Source: Euphorbia lathyris
Taxonomy: Eukaryota; Streptophyta; Magnoliopsida; Malpighiales; Euphorbiaceae
DNA: 64,000 nt
Assembly: GCF_963576675.1 (NCBI RefSeq)
Contig: NC_088911.1
Coordinates: 58,985,756-59,049,755 of the forward strand
Reading direction: 5' to 3'
The first letter of the stretch is position 1. Each line of letters opens with the position of its first letter. A model generated the notes under the pieces. The model searched no databases, was not told the origin of the DNA, and saw only the letters and a program-made list of their open reading frames with translations. Below are positions 11,944 through 22,670 of the stretch, piece after piece. Position numbers and translations under genes: made by a program.

Positions 11944-12607
11944 GTGATTAATCACGTCCCTATTTTATGTTTGTGATCCCAAATTTCTAATAATGTTAGC
12001 GCTTTTTTGTCTCTTGTAATGCCAACTTGGTTGTCAGATGTTATTCTTAAGGATGATAATCCTATTTTATGAAGTTCGATTTGGGTTCAAAAAAAATTTA
12101 ATAATTCTCGCCTCCTTTAAGGGAGGAACTCTGCTATTGCAGAGACCATTTAGTTTTTTTTGTTTCCATTTAGGTGCTTAATACACTGTTAGTGGTAGTT
12201 TTCTTTCATCAGGATAATAACACAACCCCTTGGAAGGAAATACTTTTTTAACTAATACCATTTAAGTAATTATTTTCTTAAAGAACCCCAAATTGGGGTT
12301 TAGTCCATTATTTATTGGGTTCATCCCGAATAAAAGAATCAAGCCTCATAACCTTTCCCAAGCAAAGACATTTAAGGTTCCTCAAAATTTACCTTTCGGG
12401 CATGATCCTCAAAAGTTTTGTGTGAGATGACTCAGTGTATCCCACGTCCGAACCTACATGAAATTTTTTTAGTTTGTTTACTTATATTAAACACTTGATT
12501 TTCCATGTTACTTGGAGGACCTCTAATTCACATTTAAAAACGTGTATTGTGACCTTATTTTAATGAAAAATTTATTGGAGACTCTTATAATATGTGTGAG
12601 TTCATAT
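11944..12607. other. Unassigned sequence between copia element and Sirevirus
   Basis: No coding sequence, structural RNA or terminal repeats recognised. It ends with CATAT (12603-12607), the left target duplication of the Sirevirus. Host sequence resumes at 24016. Confidence 0.5.
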
Positions 12608-13943
12608 TGTTGGTCCCTTGTTTAGTTGCAAGTATAGTTCCAAGGGGGGGTTAGGAACTATTTAAACTTTTTGCAATTTAGGCAGACTTCTTTTCCTTTT
12701 AAAAAAGAGTTTGAACATCGGTGCTGAGTAAACAGTAAGGTACTGACTTAGTCAACAGGTGACTAGGTCAGTTTCTTAGCTTAAGTCAGGAGATAGCACT
12801 TAAAGTCTGTTCCTGAGCTCAGACGTTCAACGCGCACAACTCAACTTGACCTCTTTACTTGGTCAGTTTTGATTATTTAAAGCAAGCAATATAAATAAGG
12901 AGTTAAGGTAAGAAATACTTCACTCAGCAGATTTATCCAGGTTCGGCTTCTTCTAATCCTACGTCCTGTCCCCGGAACACGTTCCGAGATTTCAAATACT
13001 CTACTGAGCTCTTTAAAGGTAGAGCCTCAAACCTTTTACAATATCAGCAATTGAGTATGACAAGAGTACCTTCCTCTATACTTTTACTCAATCCTAATCT
13101 CTCCGCTGAGTACTTAAAACCGAGTACTCAGCCTCTCCTTTCTATCTCTACAAATGATAAGTGTTTTGTCCTAATACAAAGATGTGCTAAGACACTTTAG
13201 ACGATTTATAATCACTCTAGACTTTTACACAGATATGAGAAATTTAGTGTAAGAATTTTTGCTTTTGCTTCTTGCTTGCAGAACTTGTAGAGATTTGGTC
13301 AGCGTAATGGCTTGATCAAGTTCTGTGAAGAATGAAGCTTGTGATGGCACTATTTATAGAGATGTCTGGGTCTTCGGTCATTTCGAAATTCGAAATAACC
13401 GTTGGAGGGAAACGGCTATGTGTCGTTGTCATCCTGACTTGTACAGAGCTCTCGGCCAATCACAATCGTGTATCTTCTGTCCTCGGTCAGCTCAGCAGAT
13501 GGTCTCTCCCTTTATGGTAAAGTCAACTGGACAGCATACTGTGTCGTCTGAACTTTGCCAAAAGAGGAAACACTTTGTCTGGAAGTTTTCCTTTGCCAGC
13601 TGCTGTCTTGTACGCTTTGTCGAGACTACTCAGCAGCTTCATTATGAAGTTGTTCCTGAAGGTCTTCTAGATCCTTCCGTTTGCTGAGTTGTGTTTTGTT
13701 CAAAACGGCAACGTCTTGACATACGCGGGCCGAGTGTACTGAGTTGTTTGACTTGGGCCTTGGCTTCCGTATTGGGCTTGGGCCTTCCAATCCTTATGAC
13801 TTATAACATTTATACTCAACATTGAACAAACACATTAGTAGAATAAATCAAAGCATTTAAACTTAGTGTGTTTAGAATATGTATTTTAATTTATACTTAA
13901 ACAATTTTGTCAAATCAAAATTATGTGGAAAGGTGTTTCAACA
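12608..13943 (-). mobile_element. Sirevirus 3' LTR
   Basis: It runs TGTTGGTCCC to TTCAACA and matches 22671-24010. The main length difference is a G run (7 versus 11) near the start. The short ORFs at 13325-13687 recur in the other LTR but are broken there, so they are not taken as genes. Confidence 0.95.
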
Positions 13944-14040
13944 AACTCCCCCATTTTGATGTTGGCAAAACTATTCAGCAAGGAACTCAGTATGAGCTCC
14001 CCCATGATAGTTGACCTAGTATAATTTAGCAAACTCCCCC
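13944..14040 (-). other. Three polypurine-tract motifs of the Sirevirus
   Basis: On the minus strand GGGGGAG occurs three times, at 13946-13952, 13997-14003 and 14034-14040. The one nearest the LTR (AAAATGGGGGAGTT) is in the primer position. Repeated polypurine tracts before the 3' LTR are a reported hallmark of Sireviruses. The stretch 14041-14474 holds nothing else recognised. Confidence 0.75.
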
Positions 14041-14474
14041 GTAAGGATTGAGCTACTGACTTAGTTTTACTTAAGACATTTAAGGATTTAGATGAGTAAG
14101 TCTAAGGTCAGTTTTCAGATATAGGTCAGCTATATCACATATTCTATTTACTCAGTGTTAGGCGGAAGTTTTAGACATATAGAGAGCGCTGAGTAATTTG
14201 TTGTTCAATGAGTTCTTATCAGAATATTTCATAAGTGTATAGGTTCATGTCAAACATGTTATCAGCATATCATTTAGTCAATAAATATTATAAGTGTTAA
14301 ACAAAACTGATATAAATGAAGATACATAATAACTCAGTACTTATTAGCATATATCATAACTCAGTATTTGAATAAGAAAAGTAAGTATGATATATAAGTT
14401 GAAAGAAGTCAGCAGTTACACAGCAAAAGAAATAAACATAGCACATAGATTACAAATGTTAAGACCTAGCCTAT

Positions 14475-17303
14475 CTATTTCTTTTTCTTGCCCTGTGACT
14501 GACTTCGCTCGTACTGACGTTGCACATGCTGAGCTCTAGCAGCTTGCGCTTTCTCTCCTGTTTTGTCAACTTCAGGGAGCTTAAACGCATCGGTTAAGAC
14601 AGCGCGAGTTAGTTCTTATGAAAGCTCTTTTAGTTTGTCAGCACTTTCATTGACGCCATCAAAAATGGCAACTCCATCAGCTGATACTTCGACTGGTATA
14701 TGAAGATCAGCAGCACTGAGCATATTTACACTGAAAGCTTGAGCTTTGGCTTACCAGATGAGAGCTTCAGAGAGGCCAGCAAAGACTTGGTGGAAAGTTT
14801 TCAAGAGAGCTGAGTCATAATGATGACGCTGGATATTATTATGACAAATGTGGTTGAAAGATTGCTGTGCGAGAGACAGCAACTCATTCTGCTTCAAAGC
14901 GTCAGTATCCATCTCTTGCTTGTTGAGGTTAAGTAGCCTGATGGCCTCACTGATTTGCTCGACTGAGCACTGACTATAGGACACCATTTGCTCATTTGTC
15001 TTAAGTTGCTCAGTATGAAGCTGAGCAAAAAGCATCTTAAGTTCGGAGGAAGTGGCGTAGTCAGTGTTCACAGCAGACAACTTCTGAACTTGTACATGGA
15101 GTGAGTTCAGGTGTTGAATTGTTGACAGCTGTATCTCTGCCAACTTGGCAAGTGAATCCTGCTTAGCTTGCTGGGCTTGGAGTGACAAGACTACATTCAG
15201 CAGATCCTTGAGTCCCTTGACTTCGTTGAGAAGTAGAGTGACCTGGGAGAGCTGAGTTGTCTCAGGAATTGAAGATCCAGTAGCAGGCGAAGCGGAGTGT
15301 TGAAGATCGTGGATGAGTGCTTGCACTGAGTCAATGAGCTTTTTGCCGGACTCAGTGGCATCCCGATGTACATTAGTATGACCAGAAGAAGGTGGAGTGA
15401 AGGGAGTACCCTGGTCAGTGACTGGATGAGTTGGCTCAATCTGTACTTGAGTTGGAGGAATTATTGATTGATCAGCAGAGAGGTTGTTGATGGAAGACAT
15501 AACCCGAACACTGTCTGTGCTGACAGCAGAAAGATGGGGAGTCAGCACCATGCTTGGGGAGACAGCATGAGCAGTGGTCGGTTCAACCTGATTAGTTGAT
15601 GTGGTTGAAGTGTTATGGTCGGAATGTTCCTGTTGAGAAGAAAGAGAGGCTTGTTTTTCCAACGGCGTAGAGAAAGTTGAAGTGGATTACCGCTTGAAGA
15701 ATGTCAGTTTAACAGTAGAAGGATCCTTTGTTGTCTTGGAAAGGACAAGTTTAGGAATAGATGGTGATTGCACAGGAGGCTCACTGACCATTTTCTCACT
15801 AGCCTTAACCAGAGTTCGCCTTCTACGCGGTGGAGTGGTATGATGAGCAGGTTCTTCTGAGTGAGTAGGAGAAGGTTCCTTGTGCTCAGTATGGGTCTGG
15901 TCAGCTTGCTCAACTTGCTCAACTCCAACAGCTAACTCGGTGTCAGTTTGCACAGCTCCACACTCTAACCCAGTGTTAGCATTTTCAACCTCAATTTCGC
16001 TGTCATACTCTTCAGACTCCTCAGCGTCATCCTGACCGCTGGCTTCAGCTTCTTCTTCAGCAGTGCTGTCTCCATCAAGTTCTTCCTCAACTTGGGAGAT
16101 GAAGTGGTCATCTAACTGGACCTCAGTTTCCTCAGCATCAGTACCCTGGCATTGAGTGAAATGAGAATCACTCGGTACGATGAAATCAGTGGGTATGGCA
16201 TGTAGAGGAGTCATAGATGAAGTCTTCTGCTTCTTCTGAGAGAGCTCAGCAGCTTCCTCAGTTCCAGGCACATCTTGTCTGGTTCTCTTTTCAGCTGACT
16301 TTCCAACTGACCTCTGCCTCTTTGCAGGAGACTCAACATTCGATGAAGGAGTCTCAGCAGACTTTCTCTTGCGAGAAGCTGGGGCCTTAGATCGTCGCCC
16401 TTTCTGAGGCACAGCAGTGGATTCCTCAGCTTGGTCAGTTTGACCAGCAGCAGCAACTTTTCCCTTCTTCAAGGGTTGTCCAAATTTAAGTGCCCTCAGC
16501 GAGGCAGCTGTGATCTCAGTTCCTCTGAAGGATTCCTCGCCTTTGAGATCAATCTTGTGGTCAAGAAGAATTCGAGTTATGAGTGACCCAAGTCTCATCG
16601 TACCTGTGCTGCATAGGAACCCAGCAACTAAGAAGACTGGCAGGTTGATGGGGGTGTATGTCAGCATGTGCCATATGAAGCACTGTTCAAAGTTGGTTGC
16701 TGATGTAGTGCAGTTGATCTTTGGGTAAATGAAATAGCTTAGCAGGTAGTGAGCCATCTTCTGGTGCTGTCCCATTGAAGATGCTGAGATCTCTCCTGAG
16801 TGACCCTCAGGTTTGCAGAAGGTATGGACGTAGTTGGTTTTGTCCTGATCTCCTGACTTCCTTAGCCTTACTCCCTCAGTTTTGAGCTGGAGGAGATTTC
16901 CTATGTACAGAGGGTTGATGAAGATGGTTTTCCCTTTTACTTCAGTGCTTAGGTAGTCGGTGGAGTCACTGGCAACCTTGAGGTTGTGGTAAAACTCCCT
17001 CACTAGGTCAGGATATGTCTCATCCCTGACCGAGAACAGCCCAGTCCATTCGTTTTTAGAAATCCATTCGGCAAATGGCTGTTCGTTCTGTACAAAGTGC
17101 TCCGAAACACATCTGGAGGGTTCTACCTTCCATTCAGATATATTGTCGAAGACCTTGGAGTAGGTCCTGATCTTAACAGCTTTCTCTTTGCCAGAAGTTT
17201 GGCCAGTTTTACCCTTGCTCGGTGTAGAAGGGTTTTGTGATGGTTCATCGGAGCTGGACTTTTGGTGGCCGGCACCGGAGACTTTGAAAGATAACTTAGT
17301 CAT
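14475..17303 (-). pseudogene. Sirevirus third (env-like) ORF, 942 codons, three internal stops
   Basis: One frame runs from ATG at 17303 to TAG at 14475-14477, interrupted only by TAA at 15687, 14751 and 14616. There is no frameshift. The N-terminal third (about residues 40-290) resembles the domain called putative plant transposon protein, found downstream of pol in Sirevirus and Athila elements. A long low-complexity middle follows: basic clusters (RKRKS, KRQRS), an acidic Glu/Asp block near residues 395-460, and PPRRRRT near 510. The C-terminal third is Gln/Leu-rich and probably coiled-coil, ending in a Lys-rich tail. I see no signal peptide or clear membrane segment, so env-like reflects position more than demonstrated envelope function. 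The first open part is 538 codons, the second 303. Confidence 0.8.
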
Positions 17304-17734
17304 TTCTTTGCCTTAAGAATTGATTAAGCGTAAAGAGTAAAAGATGGGGAAATACCCATAATTTATAGACGAAATGAACGGTGTGGATCTTAATCGAATC
17401 CATGTGTCAGTTTTGCCTTGGGATCATGTACCGACAATGATCCTGGCATTTATGACACATTACGGCGAATACGTCATCCTAGGCTATACGCGTGCTTTGC
17501 ATTTATGCTAACGGATTAATCACTCAGTATTTAGAATGTCAAGCGTTTGATATTCTGAGTGGTCAGTGCATTATTTAAGGATGATTTTAAGTTCAAGTTC
17601 TAAACTAATTTACTCAGTGTGCAAGTTTACTCAGTATTGTATATTCAGTCAGTTTCAATGAGATACTCAGCAAACAAAAAATCGTTCAGCATGTAATTCA
17701 CTCAGTATTCATATTCATTTAGCACAGGAATTTA
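17304..17734 (-). other. Spacer between Sirevirus pol and the third ORF
   Basis: About 430 bp without coding sequence, rich in CTCAGTA-like repeats that occur throughout this element. How the downstream ORF would be expressed (spliced or subgenomic RNA) is not evident from the sequence. Confidence 0.5.
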
Positions 17735-20700
17735 CTAAAGAGGATTAAACATACCAATTGCTTCTCTCAGTATGCTGAACTGCTCACGGGCCAGTGGCTT
17801 CGTGAAGATATCAGCAAGCTATTCGTCCGTTGGGACAAAGGTCAGCTTGATCTCACCCTTGAGTACATGGTCTCTAATGAAGTGATGTCTGATGCTGACA
17901 TGCTTCATTCTGCTGTGTTGAATTGGGTTCTTGGAAAGATCAGTTGCGCTTTTGTTGTCACATTTGACTTCAATTGTTTTCGTTTGAACACCATAGTCTT
18001 CAAGCTGTTGCTTGATCTATAGGACTTGAGCAACACAATGACCAGCAGCAATGTACTCAGCTTCAGTGGTGGACAGGGCTACTGACGCCTGCTTTTTGCT
18101 GAATCAGGATACAAGACAGCTTCCTAAGAAGTGGCATCCTCCAGAGGTGCTTTTTCGTTCCAGCTTATCTCGTCCATAGTCAGCGTCAGTGTATCCGATG
18201 AGTGTAAACTCATGAGTATTTGGATACCACAAACCTGCGTTCACTGAGCTTTGCAAATATCTAAGGATCCTTTTTACAGCAATATAATGAGATTCCTTAG
18301 GGTTAGATTGATATCTAGCACAGTAGCATACTGAAAACTGAATGTCCGGTCTACTGGCTGTCAAGTAAAGTAGAGAGCCTATCATACCTCGATATAACTT
18401 GTTGTCTACTGACTTACCATTCTCATCAGCACAGAGGACAGTGTCAGTGCCCATAGGAGTGGATATTGGCTTGCAATTTTCCAAGTCATATTTCTTTAAG
18501 ATCTCCTTGGCATATTTGGCTTGACTGATGAAGATGCCATTCTTTCCTTGTTTAATTTAAAGACCGAGGAAGAAGTTGAGTTCTCCCATCATGGACATTT
18601 CAAACTCAGTCTGCATTTGTTTGCTAAACTCCTTGCACATTGATTCGTTAGTTGCACCAAATATTATATCATCAACATAAATTTGGGCCAGCATGGTATC
18701 TTTACCCTTTTTCTTAATGAATAAGGTTGTATCAGCTTTGCCCCTGACGTAATTTCTAGTCAGCAGGAAACTGGTCAGCCTCTCATACCAAGCACGTGGT
18801 GCTTGCTTGAGGCCGTACAGAGCCTTCTTGAGTTTGTAAACATTGTTTGGGAACTTAGGGTCCTCAAAACCTGGAGGTTGATTTACATAAATCTCCTCGT
18901 TTATAACTCCATTAAGAAATGCACTTTTGACATCCATTTGGAATAATTTAAAATTCATGTAAGATGCATATGCACATAATATTCTAATTGCCTCTAGCCT
19001 TGCCACTGGGGCAAAGGTCTCACCGTAGTCTATACCTTCTTGCTGACTGTAGCCCTGAGCTACAAGCCTTGCTTTGTTCCTGACTACGTTTCCTTGTTCG
19101 TCCATCTTGTTCCTGAAGACCCATCTTGTTCCGATGGTCTTTTGACTCTTTGGATGAGGCACTAACTTCCATACATCATTTCTTCGAAATTGATCGAGCT
19201 CCTCTTGCATTGCGTTCATCCAGAATTCATCGTACTCAGCTTCAGCGAAATTCTTCGATTCTTGTACTGAGACGAAAGCAACATTGCTGAGGTACTTCCT
19301 GAGTTGATTCCTTGTCATCAGGGTATTCCCAGCAGAATCAAGGATTGCACTTTCGGAGTGCCCTCTTGGAATCCTTATTTCTTTGGGTAGATTTATGTCT
19401 TATGCTGATCCTGTTTCAACAATCTCTGCAGAAGTAGATGGGTCAGTAAAAGTAATCTTAGGTTCACTCTTACTCTTGGTCAGCCTTTTCGTGAATGACT
19501 CAGTAGCTGGTTCTGGGTCAGCGATGGTTACTGAGTTTGGATCATCTTCGGTCAGTGGCTGGTATCTACTTGCAGGGTCAGTTTCATCGAACTCTACATG
19601 TATTGACTCTTCTAACACTTGAGTTCGCTTATTAAAAACTCTGTATGCTTTGCTGTTTGTTGAGTAGCCCAAAAAGATAGCCTCATCAGCTTTTGAATCA
19701 AACTTTGCTAAGCTATCTTTGGTATTTAAAATAAAACATCTACAACCAAAGGCACGAAAGTATCCAATATTGGGCTTTCGTCCTTTCCAAAGTTCATAGG
19801 GGGTTTTCTTTAATATAGGTCTAACTAGAGCCCTATTAAGAATATAGCATGCTGTGTTAACAGCCTCTCCCCAAAAATACTTTGGAAGCCTATGCTCATC
19901 CAGCATTGTACTGGCTATTTCAACCAGAGTTCTGTTCTTCCTTTCCACAACCCCATTTTGCTGAGGTGTTCTAGGAGCAGAAAAATTGTGGTCAATGCCG
20001 CTGGCTTCACAGAATTCAACAAACTTTTGGTTTTTGAATTCTCCACCGTTATCACTACGGATATGAGCTAATTTTAGGTCTTTTTCATTTTCAATTTTTC
20101 TAACCAAATTTGAAAATGTCTCAAAGGTCTCATCCTTGCTGGTCAGCAAGATAACCCACGTATACCGAGAGAAGTCATCTACAATGACCAAGGAAAATCT
20201 TCTTCCACCCAGACTCAGCGGCTGGACTGGACCAAAGAGATCCAAGTGTAGCAACTCTAACGGGCGTTTAGTTGAGACAATGTTTTTACTGTGAAAAGAT
20301 TGTTTGGTTTGTTTTTCAGCTTGGCAAGCGTGGTATAATTGATCTTTTTGAAATTTAAGTTCGGGCAGTCCCTCAACCAATTGCTTTCTTGCTAGTTTGG
20401 CCAGGAGGTCGATGCTTACATGACCAAGTCTCATGTGCCATAGCCAGGAATTTTCTTCCTTTGTTACTAAGCACACAGTTTTTGAAAACTTTTTCTCTAA
20501 GTCTAGCATAAAGACATTATCTATCCGAGGGGCAGTTAAAATTAACTGATTTGTTTTACCCTCGTATATTTTACATCCAGTAGCATCAAATATAACTTTT
20601 CTCCCATTGTCACATAGCTGAGCTACGCTGAGTAAGTTATATTTGAGTCCGCTGACTAGGGAGACAGATTCAATAGTAGGATTACCTCCGATGGTTCCTG

Positions 20701-20863
20701 AGCCTACTATCTTACCCTTCTTGTTGTCTCCAAAACTTACGCTCCCTTCTCGTTTACGTTCAAACGTGATGAACTGAGTTTCATCACCCGTCATATGCCT
20801 TGAGCATGCGCTGTCAATATACCACATCTTTGACTTCTCGGCACATCTCAGGCTTACCTGCAT
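17735..20863 (-). pseudogene. Sirevirus pol (protease, integrase, RT, RNase H), 1042 codons, five internal stops
   Basis: One uninterrupted frame from ATG at 20863 to TAG at 17735-17737 except for five stop codons: TAA 19400, TAA 18557, TGA 18104, TAG 18017 and TAG 17819. Order: protease-like WYIDSACSRHMTG (residues about 14-26); integrase zinc region LWHMRLGH with HACQ, where the first Cys of the usual CxxC is Tyr; catalytic core with LHLDLFGP, SDNGGEF and NGVVERKN; RT with [28 protein letters not shown] and YVDD; RNase H with YTDADYG and STSGG. Catalytic residues are otherwise present. The stop contexts fit single changes from Gln or Trp codons by comparison with conserved copia motifs. Gag is in another reading frame and ends 5 bases upstream. 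Confidence 0.93.
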
Positions 20864-20868
20864 TGTAA

Positions 20869-22485
20869 CTAGTTACTTTTAGGTACCCAATTCTTTTTGG
20901 GTCCTGACTTGTTAGGTGCAACAGGTATAGCATCATACTTTATTTTATGGCGGCATACATAGACAGTATGGCCATTCTTTCCACAGAAGTCAGAACTGAC
21001 CTTCTGTTTAGGATTTTTTACTGACTTGTCAGCACCCCAGTGCTGAGCATGCCAGCACACCTTAGTGGTGTGTCCTAACTTCCCACAAAAGTCACACTGG
21101 ACTTTTCGCTGGGGATTCCATCTCTGCCGAGTACCTTGGTACTGAGTTCTCAGAGGAATGTTATTTTTATTTGGAACCTTTAGTTGGTTCTGGATGGTTG
21201 TGACGTCCTTCCTCAGTTTCTTTGAAACTGTCTGGACTTCAGAGACATACTCATGCATGATCTTCATGTTATCATGCAGAGTCGAATTGTCCTGAAGAAG
21301 GTATCTGAGGTCACTCAGTTTGACCTCTTCCACTTCGTCACAGCGCCTGCTGAGTGCTCTAACTTTCTTATTACACTTCTTGACAAGTGTATAGAGATCA
21401 CTCAGGGCATTAACCATATCGTTTCTGAGCTGGGGAAGAGAAATTACCTCATTTGATTGTTCATCATCATCTGATGCGATGGATGGGTCAGCATGCTCAG
21501 AGACGCATGGCTCAGCAAGTTCGTCAGCCATGAAGCATATCTTCGCTGACTCGGTAGCCTCAGTTTCTGTGGATGAAGACTCATCGCTATCGCTCCAAGT
21601 AGCCACCATTGCTTTCTTCCCACTTTTCTTGTCTTTCCTCAGCGTGGGGCAGTTTGACTTAATGTGGCCAGTTTGATGGCACTCAAAGCATGTAATGGGC
21701 TTTGAGCTGTCCTTTCTGTATTTGATGTCACTTAAGTCAGCCTTATACTTATCAAACTTTCTGTAAGGCTTTTTAGAGTATTTGTCACTCTTCTTGAATA
21801 GCCTTTTCATCTTCCTTGTGAACATAGCCATCTCCTCATCATCAGTTGAACTCCCGTCAGTGGAGTCAGCTTTCATGACAAGTGACTTCTGCTTCTTGTC
21901 TTCAGATTTTTCCTTCACCTCAAAGTTTTTCATGGATATCTCATGGGTCAGTAATGAACCGATGAGTTCATCATATTTGTAGGTGGTTAAATCCTGAGCT
22001 TCCTCAACTGCTGTCTTCTTTGCTTGCCAGTCTTTAGGAAGACTCCTGAGTATCTTTTTGACTTGTTCTTCCTCAGTGAAGATTTTCCCAAGTCTCTTGA
22101 GCTCATTAATGATGTTGGTGAACCTTGCGTTCATGTCTGAAATGCCCTCATCATTGTTCATCTCGAACAGCTCGTACAGTCTCATCTGCTGATTCACCTT
22201 GGATTCTTTTACTTTGTTTGTTCCCTCGTAGGTGACTTCCAGCTTTTTCCAGATCTCTTGCGCCGACTCACAACCTGAGATTTTGTTATATTCTGCAGCA
22301 TCGAGCGCACAGTGAAGTATATTGATAGCCGAAGCATGGTTTTGAAGCTTCTTAAGATCATCCTCTGTCCATTTGGCCTCAGCTTTTATAACTGTTTGGC
22401 CAGCCACAACCTCGATAGGTACAAACGGGCCTTGGACTATAGATAGCCAGGCACTCATGTTTGTAGCCTGAATGAAGTTCTTCAT
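20869..22485 (-). CDS. Sirevirus Gag (UBN2-type capsid with zinc knuckles)
   Basis: An open frame of 538 codons. The N-terminal 200 residues have the plant copia Gag (UBN2) pattern, including AKWTEDDLKKLQNHA and ARFTNIINELKRLGK. One CCHC knuckle, CFECHQTGHIKSNC, lies near residue 270. The C-terminus adds CDFCGKLGHTTKVC and a third, SDFCGKNGHTVYVC, lacking the expected spacing partner because Ser stands where a Cys would complete the motif. Gag packages element RNA into cytoplasmic particles. It is the only main frame of this element that is still open. The start is the first ATG after the primer-site leader. Confidence 0.92.
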   Translation of the reverse strand: MKNFIQATNMSAWLSIVQGPFVPIEVVAGQTVIKAEAKWTEDDLKKLQNHASAINILHCALDAAEYNKISGCESAQEIWKKLEVTYEGTNKVKESKVNQQMRLYELFEMNNDEGISDMNARFTNIINELKRLGKIFTEEEQVKKILRSLPKDWQAKKTAVEEAQDLTTYKYDELIGSLLTHEISMKNFEVKEKSEDKKQKSLVMKADSTDGSSTDDEEMAMFTRKMKRLFKKSDKYSKKPYRKFDKYKADLSDIKYRKDSSKPITCFECHQTGHIKSNCPTLRKDKKSGKKAMVATWSDSDESSSTETEATESAKICFMADELAEPCVSEHADPSIASDDDEQSNEVISLPQLRNDMVNALSDLYTLVKKCNKKVRALSRRCDEVEEVKLSDLRYLLQDNSTLHDNMKIMHEYVSEVQTVSKKLRKDVTTIQNQLKVPNKNNIPLRTQYQGTRQRWNPQRKVQCDFCGKLGHTTKVCWHAQHWGADKSVKNPKQKVSSDFCGKNGHTVYVCRHKIKYDAIPVAPNKSGPKKNWVPKSN

Positions 22486-22656
22486 CCTATTCTTCTAGAA
22501 GGTATAGTTTGACCCGAAGAATAGGGGAGGCCTAGTAATGGACAACCCCTCAGGCAGTATTTGAGTTGTTTGGTTTCCAAGGAGAAACCGAGTGCTGTTT
22601 TCGCCCATGGTAGGAATCAGCTCAAGGTTGTTAGACCTTTTAAAGTGAGCTTTTAA
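22486..22656 (-). other. Sirevirus 5' leader
   Basis: Untranslated stretch between primer site and gag ATG. It would hold packaging and dimerisation signals, but none can be identified by eye. Confidence 0.6.
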
Positions 22657-22668
22657 GCTCTGATACCA
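22657..22668 (-). other. Sirevirus primer binding site
   Basis: The minus strand reads TGGTATCAGAGC, matching initiator tRNA-Met, two bases from the 5' LTR. Confidence 0.92.
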
Positions 22669-22670
22669 CT

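Noticed and set aside
13325..13687. 120-codon ORF in the Sirevirus LTR, mirrored at 23399-23754
   Set aside because: The second LTR copy has a stop in it, and LTRs of this family are not known to code; identity simply reflects LTR duplication.
14751..15662. Separate 303-codon gene after the env-like ORF
   Set aside because: It is in the same frame as the upstream 538 codons, separated by one TAA, and its apparent start is TTG; it is the continuation of one ORF.
15704..16456. Leu-rich minus-strand ORFs overlapping the env-like frame
   Set aside because: Alternate-frame shadows of the long ORF with no independent support.
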